Made by a program: the position numbers and the translations under genes. From assembly GCA_037176705.1 (NCBI GenBank), contig CM073885.1, positions 90,511,001 through 90,575,000 on the forward strand: a stretch of DNA of 64,000 bases, written 5' to 3'. Numbering within the stretch: the first letter of the stretch is position 1; each line of letters starts with the position of its first letter. The stretch comes from Molossus alvarezi. Its lineage: Eukaryota > Chordata > Mammalia > Chiroptera > Molossidae. This document shows positions 24,936-35,419 of the stretch, one piece after another. Below the pieces are notes generated by a model that worked only from the letters and a program-made list of their open reading frames with translations, had not been told where the DNA came from and made no database searches.

Positions 24936-25030
24936 ACTATTAATTATATATAAATTATAATTATATTTATAATTATTTATAATTATATATATAAATTATA
25001 TATATATACACAGATATATTTGATATGTAT
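24936..25030. repeat. AT-rich palindromic tract
   Basis: Almost pure A/T with many overlapping inverted copies of ATAATTATAT and TATAAATTATA. It could form cruciforms or simply be a degenerate (AT)n. Confidence 0.75.
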
Positions 25031-26164
25031 ATAATTGTTTTATATTTATTATACATACAATATTTTCTACATACATTTTTGGAAAATGGTCCATAGCTAG
25101 CTTTAGAATAAATCTGCTGCATATATTACTCAATATGCACAGAGGCAGATGGAATTACAATTTTCCCCCACCTAGGACCTGGTAGATGATGAAAAACTGC
25201 AAAGATGGTTAAGCTTTCACCTCTAAATCCTTGGTAATGGTGTGAATGTAAATTTCTTTTGTTCCTGATACCACTTCTCACAATTCTGAGATCTGAGACT
25301 ATGGTGAGTTTGATACAGTTCCCTGGAAATCAAGGTGAATGGGGATTTTTGCCATAGTCATTTGTTAGTTTCCACTTAAAAACAGATGCTTATCTCAACA
25401 TCTTCCAGCCCACTCTTACACCAGCATACAGAAATGTTTTTCACAGTCTTTCTCCAGTCCAAAAGCCTTCAACAGTTTCTCACTGAACTTTTTTAGTCTA
25501 TCAGTCAGGCTGTCTGTGATCTGAATTTAACCATTTTTTTTTTTCACTCTTATTTCCAAACTACTGTAAGTTAATATGTTCACAATGGAGTGTTTTAACC
25601 AAGACAATTATTGTCAAAGAGATGAAAAGCAGACACGGCAAAGAGAGGCAAAGACATTAAGAAGGTTGAAAGGCAAAACAAACAAATCACCACCACAACA
25701 AAAAACAGAAAGACACAGAAAGGAATTTAGAGTTGATGACACAATGAAATAACAAGGTGCCACTTGTCTTGGGTACTTAGCCCTTTGTGCACTTTGATGA
25801 TGAGAGTAAGTAAAAAAACACCAACCAGAATAAACAGAACCTTGAATGTTGTGAATTGAAGACCCCTACAAAATATCTTTTCTACTGCGCTAACTTGGAT
25901 TTCAGAAATTCATCTTGAACATATTAAAAGATTGTATCACTTTAGAAGATATCAGCAAAAGATTTGGTGTTTGAATACAATTAGTTGTGAAAAATGTGAT
26001 ATAATTAACTAGACTATCCTGAATTCCTAATATACATTAGGATCTGAGGGACATAATTAGTCTTTTTCTGACATTTAGGTCAGAGGAGGGTATATTTTCC
26101 TCTCCATTGATTGTGATCCTTTCCACTGTTTTCTATGGAGTTATAAAGGATTAAGCAAAAAGAA
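25031..26164. other. Mostly unclassified
   Basis: A segment at 25430-25560 (AAAGCCTTCAACAGTTTC, AGTCAGGCTGTCTGTG) faintly resembles sense L2. The rest shows no recognisable repeat or coding frame. Confidence 0.45.
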
Positions 26165-26345
26165 ACTCTATTCGTTTTTTATTGAATTTATTGGGGTGAC
26201 ATTGGTTAATCAATTTATATAGGTTTCAGGGATACAATTCTGTAATGCATCATCTGTATATTACATTGTGTGTTCACCACTCCAAGTCAAGTCTCCTTCC
26301 ATCACCATTTATTCCCTCTTTATCCTTTCCTACCTCCTACCCCTC
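26165..26345 (-). mobile_element. LINE 3'-end fragment, antisense
   Basis: TTATTGAATTTATTGGGG, GTTTCAGGGATACAATTC and GTGTTCACCACTCCAAG form a familiar antisense L1-type 3' UTR block of laurasiatherian genomes. Confidence 0.7.
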
Positions 26346-26689
26346 TTCCCTCTGTCATTACCATGCTATTATCTATGAGATTTTTGTTTTTGCTTAATCC
26401 CTTCACTTTTTCTTTTGTATTAGAATCTTAAAAGGAAGCTATCTTTCTAGATTATTCTTATCCCTTGGTTCTTTTGGCTTTAAACACTTACTTTCTGTTT
26501 AAGTCAGTAGGAGCAATTTTACATTGTGGACTTACCTCATATCAAACGCATGGATGGACCTCGCTTTATTTTTATTTTCTAAAACTGACAATTAATATGG
26601 CTATATTTTAACACCACTCCTAGTAAGCAACTGAATAACTGTATATGTTTTTTAATCTTTTAATTCTGACCTTAATTTAGGGGTATCTC

Positions 26690-27020
26690 TCTATAAATAT
26701 TTAAATTTATTTTTATTGTTGAAAGTATTACAGATGTCCTCCCTTTTTTCCTCCTGCCAGCTTGTGCCCCCCTCCTGCCTTCCCCACATTATTGTCTGTG
26801 TCCATTGGTTATGCATATATGCATATAAATTATTTGGTGTATCTCTTTCCCCTCCCCCCTTCCCTCTGAGGTTTGTCAGCCTAACAACAAATTTGTACTT
26901 CTTAATCCCTTCATCTTTTTCGCCCATTCCCCAAACCCCCTCCCATTTGTCAACCAACAAAATATTTTCTGTATCTATGAGTCTGTTTCTGTTCTGCTTG
27001 CTCATTTTGTTTGTAGATTC
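26690..27020 (-). mobile_element. L1 3' end, antisense (bat-type)
   Basis: TTTTATTGTTGAAAGTATTA, GTCCATTGGTTATGCATA and TCTATGAGTCTGTTTCTG are shared with the L1 3' ends at 58425, 60625, 63107 and 63785. The frames at 26691-27150 lie inside it and are not genes. Confidence 0.85.
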
Positions 27021-27163
27021 AATTGTTCATAGGTATGTAGTAATTGCCATTTTATTGTTCATATTTTTGATCTTCTTCAAGAAGTCCCTTCAACATTTTA
27101 TATATTTGTTTGGTGGTGTTGAACACCTTCCACTTTTTCTTGTCTGGTAAGCTCTTTGTATGT

Positions 27164-27493
27164 TCACTGATTGTAAATGATAGCTTTGCAGGCTAGAGTA
27201 TTTTTGGTTGGAGGTCTTTGCTTTTCATCACTTTGAATATTTCTTTCCCCTCCCTTCTGGCCTGCAGTTTTTGTTGAGAAATCAGCTGACAGTCTTATGG
27301 GAGCTCCCTTGTAGGTAATTAACTGCTTTTCTCTTGCTGCTTTTAAGATTCTCTGTTTGTCTTTAACCTTTTGCCTTTTAATTTTGATGTGTCTTGGTGT
27401 GGGCCTCTTTGGGTTCGTTTTGTTTGGGACTCCCTGTGCTTCCTGGACTTGTCTGTCTGTTTTCTTCATCAAGTTAGAGAAATTTTCTGTCAT
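27164..27493 (-). pseudogene. L1-type ORF1 C-terminal remnant
   Basis: The minus frame shows VPNKTNPKRPTPRHIKIK, then AAREKQLITYKGAPIRLSA, the conserved C-terminal half of L1 ORF1p. It is about 109 codons before stops and has no ORF2 partner. Confidence 0.9.
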
Positions 27494-27698
27494 TATTTTT
27501 CCAAATAGGATTTCAATTTCTTGCTCTCTTTTCTTCTTCTGGCACCCCCATGATGCAAGTGTTGGTATGCTTGAAGTTGTCCCAGAGGCTGCTTACACTA
27601 TCCTCATTTTGTTGGATTCTTTCTTCTTTTTGTTCTGATTGGGTGTTTTTTGCTTTCTTATATTCCAAATTGGTTTGAGCCTCAGCTTCACATATTTT

Positions 27699-27938
27699 TT
27701 TAAATCCTCACCTGAGGATATTTTCCCATTTATTTTTAGATAGATTGGAAGGGAGGGGTAGAGAGGGAGAGAGAGACAGAGAGAGAGACAGAGAGAGAGA
27801 CATTGATTGGCTGCCGTCCACATGACCCTGACCAGGGCTGCGGACAAACCACAACTGAGGTACATGCCCTTGACCGGAATCGAACCTGTGACTCTGGTTC
27901 GTGGGCCAGTGCTCTAACCACTTTGCAACTGGCCAGTG
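27699..27938 (-). mobile_element. Ves-type SINE (hairpin-tail form)
   Basis: AATCCTCACCTGAGGATA at left and head GCAACTGGCCAGTGC (reverse) at right. An 18-base duplication, CTCAGCTTCACMTATTTT, lies at 27681-27698 and 27939-27956 with one mismatch. It splits ORF1 of LINE copy B. Confidence 0.93.
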
Positions 27939-28003
27939 CTCAGCTTCACCTATTTTACTATTCATTTTCTGTAAATAATGTTTTATTTCAGTTAATGCAT
28001 TCT

Positions 28004-28234
28004 TCATTTCTGACTGGTAATCTTTATTATGCTCTTAAAGTCCTCACTAAGTTCCTTTAGTATTTTTATAACTAGTATTTTGAACTCTGCATCTGTTAGA
28101 TTGCCTATCTCTCTATTTTGTTTAGTTTTTTTCCTGGAGTTTTGTTTTGTTCTTTCATTTGGGCCATGTTTCTTTGTCTCTTCATTTTGGCCACCTCCCT
28201 TCTGTTGTAATTGAGTCTTGATTGCTGTTGGCAT
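28004..28234 (-). pseudogene. L1-type ORF1 N-terminal remnant
   Basis: The minus frame is Lys/Gln-rich and includes EIGNLTDAEFKILVIKIL then KELSEDFKS. These are the words at the end of the L1 ORF1p coiled-coil N-terminal region, before the RNA-recognition domain. It is separated from the C-terminal remnant by a SINE and by stops. Confidence 0.88.
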
Positions 28235-29081
28235 ATCAATGGGAGGAGTTTACTCAGGTTGATTAGCTGCAAAGACTGGCTATGACCACTGACCACCAAC
28301 CTCTGACCACCTTGGAGGATCAGCTGTGCAGGGGCCTCCACATAGAGCAAGATTTATTTTAGCAGGGCTCTGGTACCCACTGAGTCCACCCCTTGAACGT
28401 CTCGCTTGTGGAGGTGGTTGGGTGGTGGTACTTTGACGAGGTCCAAAGCTCTCCACGGGGTGTGCTGGCTCTGGGGCCTTCTGGGAGGTCAGGCCAAAGT
28501 CAGACACTGCCTGTGTTCTACCTGGGGACATCAGGCATAAGCTACAAAGTGATCTGCAGATGGCTGCTTCTTGTGCTGGGCTCAGAGGTGCCCAGGTGAG
28601 GCCAAGCTGTGAGCCAAGGCCAACTGCTGCTAGTACTGGGCCTGGGGCTACTTAGAAAGAGGTATGGGGCTCACTGAGGCCAGATGCTGCTTGTCTGAGA
28701 GATTTTAGGGAAATCCAAAGCATAAGCCCAGACAAGCCAATATGGTAAAGTCACTAGAACTGCTTGGGTGGGCCTGAAAGTTGGGTGGGCAGGGCCTCGG
28801 GGAATCACCAGGGCAGGGCAAACAGTGTGAGCCAGGTTGCTAGAGTCCCTAATATGATGCTCATCTGCCACCCTTTGGGGACTCACCAGAGGAACAATGG
28901 CCTCTGCCAGCACTCCTGTCCAGGAGAAAGCTGCCCCTCCAGCTCTTGCCCTGATGCCAAATAATTCAGTTCCTCCCTGTATGTCTCTGGTGACGTTCAA
29001 GCTGCTGCCTCCACCCTGGAGCCCAGAAGGAGTAAGTCCAAATAAGTCTGTGAACGGGCCCTTTAAGAGGAACTGCCTGGG

Positions 29082-29351
29082 CCCTGGCCTGTTTGGCTCA
29101 GTGGTTAGAGCGTCGGCCTGTGGTCCGGAGAGACCCGGGTTCGGTTCCCGCTAAGGGCACGTACCTTGGTTGCAGTTTGTCCCCGGCCCTGGTTGGGTCG
29201 TGTGGGTGGCGACCACTCGATGTGTCGCTTTCACGTCGATGTTTCTCTCTCTCTCTCTCCCTCTCCCTCTATCTGAACAAAATATCGAAAAATGTCTTCG
29301 GGTGAGGATAAAAAATAATAAATAAAAATAAATAAATTAAAAAAAAAAAAA
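29082..29351 (+). mobile_element. Ves-type SINE, full length, young
   Basis: A nearly intact copy. A-box-like TGGCTCAGTGGTTAGAGC, B-box GGTTCGGTTCCC, (CT)n, then TCTTCGGGTGAGGATA before the A-tail. A perfect 17-base duplication, AAGAGGAACTGCCTGGG, lies at 29065-29081 and 29352-29368. Confidence 0.96.
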
Positions 29352-29919
29352 AAGAGGAACTGCCTGGGACTCCAGAAGCCTCAGCCTCCCTCTGCCTCAA
29401 TTCCTGCTGGTTTTTACAGCCAGAAGTATGGGGACTTCTCTTCCTGGCACTGGAACCCTGAGCTGGGAGCCTGGTGTGGGACAAGGACCCCTCACTCCTC
29501 AGGGAGGACCTTCATAGCCCAGGTCTCCCTCCTGATTTTTATCTACCACATGTGGGTATAGGACCAGCCCATCTGTGCCTTTGCCCCTTTTACCAGCCTC
29601 AATGTGGCTTCTTCTTTAATTCCATAGTTGTAGGACTTCCATTCAGCTCAATTTCAGACCATTCTGGGTGAAGATTGTTCTGTAGTTTGGTTGTAATTTT
29701 GATGTGGTTGTGGGAGGAGGCGAGTACAGAGTCTACCTACCCTGCCATCTCTATCAGAAGTCTTCAGGGGTATATATATTAAAGGATCCAACATCTTGGT
29801 TGTTAGCCTGAAGTCACAGAATAACTACCAATTTACTCATATAAAAATAAGCAGCCAACCCATCTTCAGGAACTGGTCTATCTGATGGATTTATCACCAG
29901 CTCTTTTCTCAGAGCAGAG

Positions 29920-30230
29920 TTCCAAGGGCGTGGGACCTGAGAGGGGGGAAGGTGGATGGGAGAACGTGAGTAGGAAAGATTGGGAACGTGAGTTGTGGCT
30001 GAAGCCCTCAAAATGCTCCGTGTCCTGAAGAGCTGTGGGAGACGGTGGCGACCGTGGTGGCGCTGGTCGGGTGCAGCAGTGGATAACGCGATGGGAGCCC
30101 AGCGAAGCTGCAGGAGTCTTCCAAAAGAAGGGCAAGCCAAAGAAAAACTCTTCATATTCTATAGTTTTGCCGTGGGATGAAGTTATCAATAAAGTTTGAT
30201 GACAAATAATTACAGCAGGCAGGTAAGTAA
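29920..30230 (+). other. GC-richer segment with splice-donor-like end; unidentified
   Basis: It is richer in CpG than its surroundings. A plus frame from 30013 begins MLRVLKSCGRRWRPWWRW. A second frame, near 30086-30200, reads FQKKGKPKKNSSYSIVLPWD before a TGA. AATAAA lies near 30188, and GGCAG followed by GTAAGT near 30218-30228 is a consensus splice donor. It could be a frameshifted processed pseudogene of a small, possibly mitochondrial, protein, a remnant first exon, or chance. I do not recognise the protein. Confidence 0.3.
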
Positions 30231-31364
30231 ACAGTCATTGTAAGCTCAGGTGGGGAGTTGCAAAACCTCTTACCCTTCATGAAAAGGTTCCCGTGCTTTA
30301 TTCCCTCTATGAAGTCAGTAAAATTGACCTATTCAGGGCTTTTCTAACTTTAACAAGTGTGATTTAGTCACACTGTTCTGAATTCTTATTCCTTTCCATA
30401 CATCATCCATCACCTTGGGGAGAAGAAAAGAATGGAACAGTTGAATAGGAAAGGTTTTATTCTTAACTACTTATATTCTCCTCTCATCATCCAAGAATAC
30501 CCACCTCCCTGGCAAACCACAGGAACAAAATGAAGCGGATATGTGCCTCCGGGCCCTTCTGGATATTAGGGGGTGGACCGAGCAAAGATGACTTGGGGGC
30601 AGTTATTTGCCTTTATTTCTGGGTATAATGTTTGTTTCCATAAAAGTTTTGTTTTTCTCTGTGCTGTGAAAATGTCCTAATGGTAGTCATTTAAATATCT
30701 ACTTGCTAAACAAATATCTAACTGAGAGACAGTGGATAGGTATTACTATTATTGAAAATACATCCTTTCCCACATTGATTTCCTACCCTAAGGTGGATAT
30801 GCAGTGGCATGACCAAGGGGAGGGTGATGGGACAGGACTAGAGGCCTGCGTGGGTGAGGAGCAGTCAGTCCTCGGTCACCAACGGGGTTTAGAATTGCGT
30901 GGTTCTAAGAAAAAGCAAGCAGATTTTTAGTTGGTTTTATTACTACCTTTCAATTCTCCTCCTTACAGTCTGACCCCGCCCCCCCGGGCCCCTCCCTTGC
31001 TCTGCCACTGGCATTTAGGAGAGCAGACAAGATCTGCATGTTAAGCCCCAAGAAACCTTTACACAAATGAATACAGAGGCAGACATGGAAAGATAGTTCT
31101 ACTAATATAGGATCTAGAGCTATATGTCTATACACAAATTCTTCTCTCATTGTAACCTGCCGGTTCTTTCTGAGAAAATATGTAATGTATGGACAAATCT
31201 ATATCTTTCAGTTGTCACTATGCCCACATTCATGGTTTGGTCCACAGTTGACGATTCTTCTTCCCATAAAAATATGAGAGAGAGGAGAAGGGAGATAAAT
31301 GAAAAGATAACAGTCGGATAAACGCCTCCCGGCTCCTCACATAAGAAATTGTGTCATTTTCACC
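30231..31364. other. No recognised feature
   Basis: Includes a short C-rich run (CCCCGCCCCCCCGGGCCCC) near 30975. No repeat or coding signature is recognised. Confidence 0.5.
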
Positions 31365-31485
31365 TCTCAACGCCCTATTTTCCTTAGTGGTAAACTGAGG
31401 ATAATGGCAGTGCCTACCTCACAGAGCTCCTGGAGGATTCAGGGAAATGAGCACAAGAAGTGCTTGGTCCAGCGCAAGCCCATGT
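31365..31485 (+). mobile_element. MIR SINE fragment
   Basis: GTAAACTGAGGATAATGG and AGTGCCTACCTCACAG, then GAGGATTCAGGGAAATGAG, follow the MIR core and 3' half in sense orientation. Confidence 0.8.
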
Positions 31486-31729
31486 CCAGTAATCACCGGC
31501 TATTATGATTATGTGAAATACCCTTTTATCACAGTGAATTGGGTGTGTTTTGATGTGCTGGCTTTCTCTCTCGCCGATGTCCTCCCGCTTCCCCGTTCCT
31601 CGGGCACAGGAGGGACAGGTGTGCGTCCCTTCGTGCGGAGGCTGTGGTGGAGCAGGGCACCGCTGCTGCTGCTGGAACACAGCATTTTCTGGGGGCCGTG
31701 CATTTTGAAATTTTCCCCACGTGTTCACT

Positions 31730-31785
31730 AGTTCCACCCTCCCAACAACCGTATGAGGATGAGAAAACTGAAACCCAGGCACAAG
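31730..31785 (-). mobile_element. MIR SINE scrap
   Basis: ACAACCGTATGAGGATGAG and AAACTGAAACCCAGGC resemble the antisense MIR core. Confidence 0.5.
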
Positions 31786-31789
31786 CACC

Positions 31790-33234
31790 AGGTCAGGTTA
31801 CATTGTTTTGAAGACAAGTTGGTTTCAGAAAGTGAGCACCTCTGTCCTTGTGTCCCCCCCGTCACTGCTCTGGTGGTACGAAGGGCTGCAGAATGCTGCA
31901 CCATCTCTTCATTGCCACGCATAAGAAGCATCATTGTTGTATATAAAATATAAGGCACTATTTCATTGACTAGAGTCTCCTCTCTTGTCTTAAAGCAGAC
32001 TGTCCTTGTTCTAGTCATCATTTTTCTGAGCCTTTCTTAGTGAGAATTCCTCCAGATTACATCCCCGTCCTTCACTGTCCTACAGAGAAAAGCAAAATAA
32101 GAACACAACTTTGTTTAGTATTTACGAACACAACTTCAAAAGAAAACCCATCCCCAGAGCAGACAGTGATACAGTCATATCCTGCTTTGGGGATCTATCT
32201 GCTTTCTCTAGGCTACGGCTCTCCTAACGTTTCAGTTCAGAGTACATTGCTCCTTTTCGTGTCACCACCTGCCTGGCTCCCTGCACCTTTAGTGCCAATG
32301 AGCAGGAGAAGATTTTATATCAAGAGTAATTGTAATAGGATTGAATCATGTTGTTGGCAGCCAAGGGCCAGCAACCTTAATGATAATGTTACAATAGAGA
32401 GCCCTGGAAATGGTATAAGTAGGTAAAATGCAGTAAATTGAAGTGCCTTATGCCTGTAATATACACTTTAATAGCCATTCGAAACCAGGCACCATGAAAA
32501 TATGTCCAGCATCCATAAGGCATTGAACATCAAGCAAAGCTCTGACAAAAATCCAAAAACCCAAGGATGCCATCACGCTAAAAACCCCATCTGTTAGAAA
32601 ACTGAATTACAATGTGTTAAGAACAGTTTAAGAAATCAAGAGTAAAACAAAGGGGGAAAAAAAGACAACTTACAATTCTTAGACCTTTCAAATTTTTTAA
32701 TAAATAAATCTTTATGATACATTATTTTATCTTTCTGGATAATATGGGCAGACAGGCACCATGAGTTTAGATAGTTTAGATGGGGAAAAAATATCTATAT
32801 CTATATCTATATCTATCTATATCTATATCTATATCTATATCTATATCTATATCTATATCTATATCTATATCTATATCTATCTATATCTATCTATCTATAT
32901 ATCTATATATATCTTTTGGCAAATACTTTAGGTGACTAAGAGTCTGGTATGACTCTACTATCAGGTTGATCAGGAAGCTATTACCTGTAGGCTTTCTACA
33001 TATTTTTTAAGGGCTAATCTGTGCATTAAATAATACCATAATGTTTATTACAACTCTTTCTAAAGGATATTGCAAATGTTAATTCATCAGCCTCCACAAT
33101 ACCCTTTTGGAATAACATGAAAAATAATATTCATAACACTTCGGGCTTATATAATCCTTTTTATCTGAAAATCCATTAAGGCATCATAAACATTGATAAC
33201 ATGAACAAAAGTCCTAATAATACATACTAGCTGG
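31790..33234. other. Unclassified, with a hexamer array
   Basis: Holds the 128-codon plus frame at 32040-32426, which has no domain or family resemblance and no initiation context that stands out, so I do not call it a gene. The array at 32791-32912 is listed separately. Confidence 0.5.
32791..32912. repeat. (ATATCT)n microsatellite
   Basis: About 120 bases of ATATCT with a few ATCT units, nearly uninterrupted. It is the longest hexamer array in the window. Confidence 0.95.
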
Positions 33235-33365
33235 GTCTCAAACAGAAAAGATGCCTAACCTCATTTTGTAGATGCTGAGATTTAGTCACAAATTGGCTAG
33301 GAAAATTGCCTCAGACTAAAGAAGCAGTCACCAGCTGAGCCAGCAGTAGAAATCAATGCTTTTTG
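33235..33365 (-). mobile_element. MIR-like fragment
   Basis: CTCATTTTGTAGATGCTGAG and GCCAGCAGTAGAAATCAATG have the layout of an antisense MIR/MIR3 core and B box, strongly diverged. Confidence 0.5.
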
Positions 33366-33839
33366 ATTCTCGTGTCCCCATTCCAGACTCTGTACTTTTT
33401 CCTATAGGAGCAAGAAGCATTCGATCTTTATCTTGAATGTCCCATTTCACATTCACAAAACTGCCTAGAACTCTCTCCCTTGCCTGCATCAGTCATCCAC
33501 ACTGCCAGGAGGCAGGAGGTTCACTTTAGATGCCTTTTTTAGGTATAGACACAAATACATTAATGGCTAACTTTTCATGTTCCCAGTTACACCTGCCTGT
33601 ACTGCATTTTGTAAACGCTTGGACAAAATTAGAAATGGTTTTTCTCTTTCACCACACCTGCCCTTGGAGCCTTTACTGAATCCAAAACTTGCTAAAGTAG
33701 CTGGAAAAAATAAAAATAAATAAATAAATAAATAATCAATCCAATTGATTAGATGATATCACTAAATAAGAATTTTTTCTACAAACTGTTGGCAGATATT
33801 TACCTTAAACTTGATTTGTGTTCAATCCAATTTATACTC
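33366..33839. other. Unclassified, with (AAAT)n
   Basis: An (AAAT)n run lies at about 33706-33735. Nothing else is recognised. Confidence 0.5.
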
Positions 33840-33855
33840 TAAACGTCTAATCTCT

Positions 33856-34078
33856 CTCTTTCTTTTTTAATATATTTCTTTTAATTGATTTTTAGAGAGA
33901 GAGGAAAGAAGAGAGATAGAAACATCGATGTGAGAGAGATACATCGATTGGCTGCCTCCCGCATGCCCCCCACTGGGGATCGAGCCTGCCACCCGGGCAT
34001 GTGCCCTGACCAGGAATCGAACCGGGACCTCTCAGTGCCTGGGGCGATGTTCAATCTACTGAACCACACTGGCCGTGC
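33856..34078 (-). mobile_element. Ves-type SINE (GATTTTTAGAG-tail form)
   Basis: AATTGATTTTTAGAGAGAG at left, CATCGATTGGCTGCC, and CTGAACCACACTGGCC (reverse head) at right. Duplications TAAACGTCTAATCTCT (33840-33855) and TAAGTGTCTAATCTCT (34079-34094) differ at two bases. Confidence 0.92.
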
Positions 34079-34094
34079 TAAGTGTCTAATCTCT

Positions 34095-35419
34095 TTCAGA
34101 GCAGATAAAAATCTACTCAAAGCCAAGTAACTAGTTTCTTATCTGGCTATAAATCTTGACGACTTTTAGTATTTCTCCCTTTGAGCTGCTTTCATGAAAT
34201 AATGTGGAGCTTTTCGGTTTTACTTTTGAAGGAAGGTGATGCTTTGCTTCCCTTTCATATCCGCCTGAAAGCGCCTTCGCCAGCCAGCCAGCGTCTGTGC
34301 CGCTTGTGAAGTTTCCTACAGACTCCCAAACAAGGTGAAAAAAATCATTAGTAGTCCAGATTTCAATCTTCCTCCCAGCTCAGGTAACAATAAATGAGTA
34401 ATTTGCTGCCCTTCGCTTTGGCAAGCTGATGCCTAATGATTACCCGGGGACAGGATAATGGTACCATAGTGATTACACTATGTTTTTCTAACCACTTTCC
34501 AGGCCTTTGCTTTCAGACCTGCCCTCATCAAAAGAAAGCGCTGAAACTGGGCCAGGTCTTTATTAAAAATGTTCTGACAGGCTCTGCTTAGATAAAACGT
34601 ATTCACTTCCCAGATCTGAACCTTCTTCAGAGGATTTGGAAGGGCATGGGCTCCGGAGTAGAGATGATGGCCTGACCACTCTCGTAATGAGGAAGTGGGG
34701 TGCTGGTCAATTCCAGGAGCCACTGGGAAGATTTCTCTAAAGAACGATATGACGGTAACCAGTCTCTAGACAGTGACCTGGCACAGGGCAAATGACACAA
34801 GACAAGGAGACGGGAAATCCTAAAAAATTTGATCTTTGTTTATGTTAGTGAGTTACTGTGTGATTTCACAAAAGTTAATTAATATTTCTGAGTTTCTAGC
34901 TCACTGTAGGCAGTTATCACAGCTGTCAATCTTCTGGTTGATAGCGAGGAGGGATCGATAGATGATGATGGTTGATAAGAATACAGTGAGAGTCACTAGT
35001 GATAGGGACCACTATCTGTACACGCAGCTGTGGCTATACTTGGTGCCTGTTACATTTTTATATGTAAGAAAACATGTTGGTAGCACTTACTCAGCCCCAG
35101 AGCACCCAGCACACTGCTGTTGGAGCATCTTTTTGAAGCACAATATTATTCAACATCACTACTGGAATACTCACCAGTGCCCAGTGTTTGTTTATCAGAG
35201 GATGATTTACTTGATGTTCACCTGGGAAAATTTATAAATGCAGATTATTTCTGTCCTCCTTCTGAAGGGGAGGAGGGAGAGATAGTGAAAGAGGTATACA
35301 GATAACAAATCTATATTTTTAAATAATCTTCAGGCTATCTGGGTAGATTAACTTTGGAAACCATTGACTATAGTATACATCCCAAACTCTTTGGAGAACT
35401 AAGGGCCATTTACTTGAGG
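34095..35419. other. Repeat-poor block; no gene recognised
   Basis: No clear repeat apart from a possible MIR scrap near 34845-34915. Homeodomain-like TAATTAAT occurs near 34875 and CCTAATGATTAC near 34431, both common by chance. Frames are under 95 codons. Confidence 0.45.

Larger units (their letters stand above)
27021..29760 (-). mobile_element. L1/HAL1-type LINE, antisense copy B
   Basis: A paralogue of 18563-22250 in the same orientation. The ORF1 C-terminal part is at 27164-27493, the N-terminal part at 28004-28234 and the GC-richer 5' region at 28240-29760. The 5' regions of both copies contain GTTTTTACAGCCAGAAGT and GGGGACTTCTCTTCC. SINEs interrupt this copy at 27699-27938 and 29082-29351. 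All coding frames are broken. Confidence 0.78.

Noticed and set aside
19430..28234. ORF1p-like reading frames as possible active LINE genes
   Set aside because: Frames are broken by stops and SINE insertions, and no intact ORF2 accompanies them.
32040..32426. 128-codon plus-strand open frame
   Set aside because: No domain, signal peptide or family resemblance, and a frame of this length is expected by chance in 64 kb.
32791..32912. Regular array that might suggest a CRISPR
   Set aside because: A hexamer microsatellite without spacers, in a mammalian genome.
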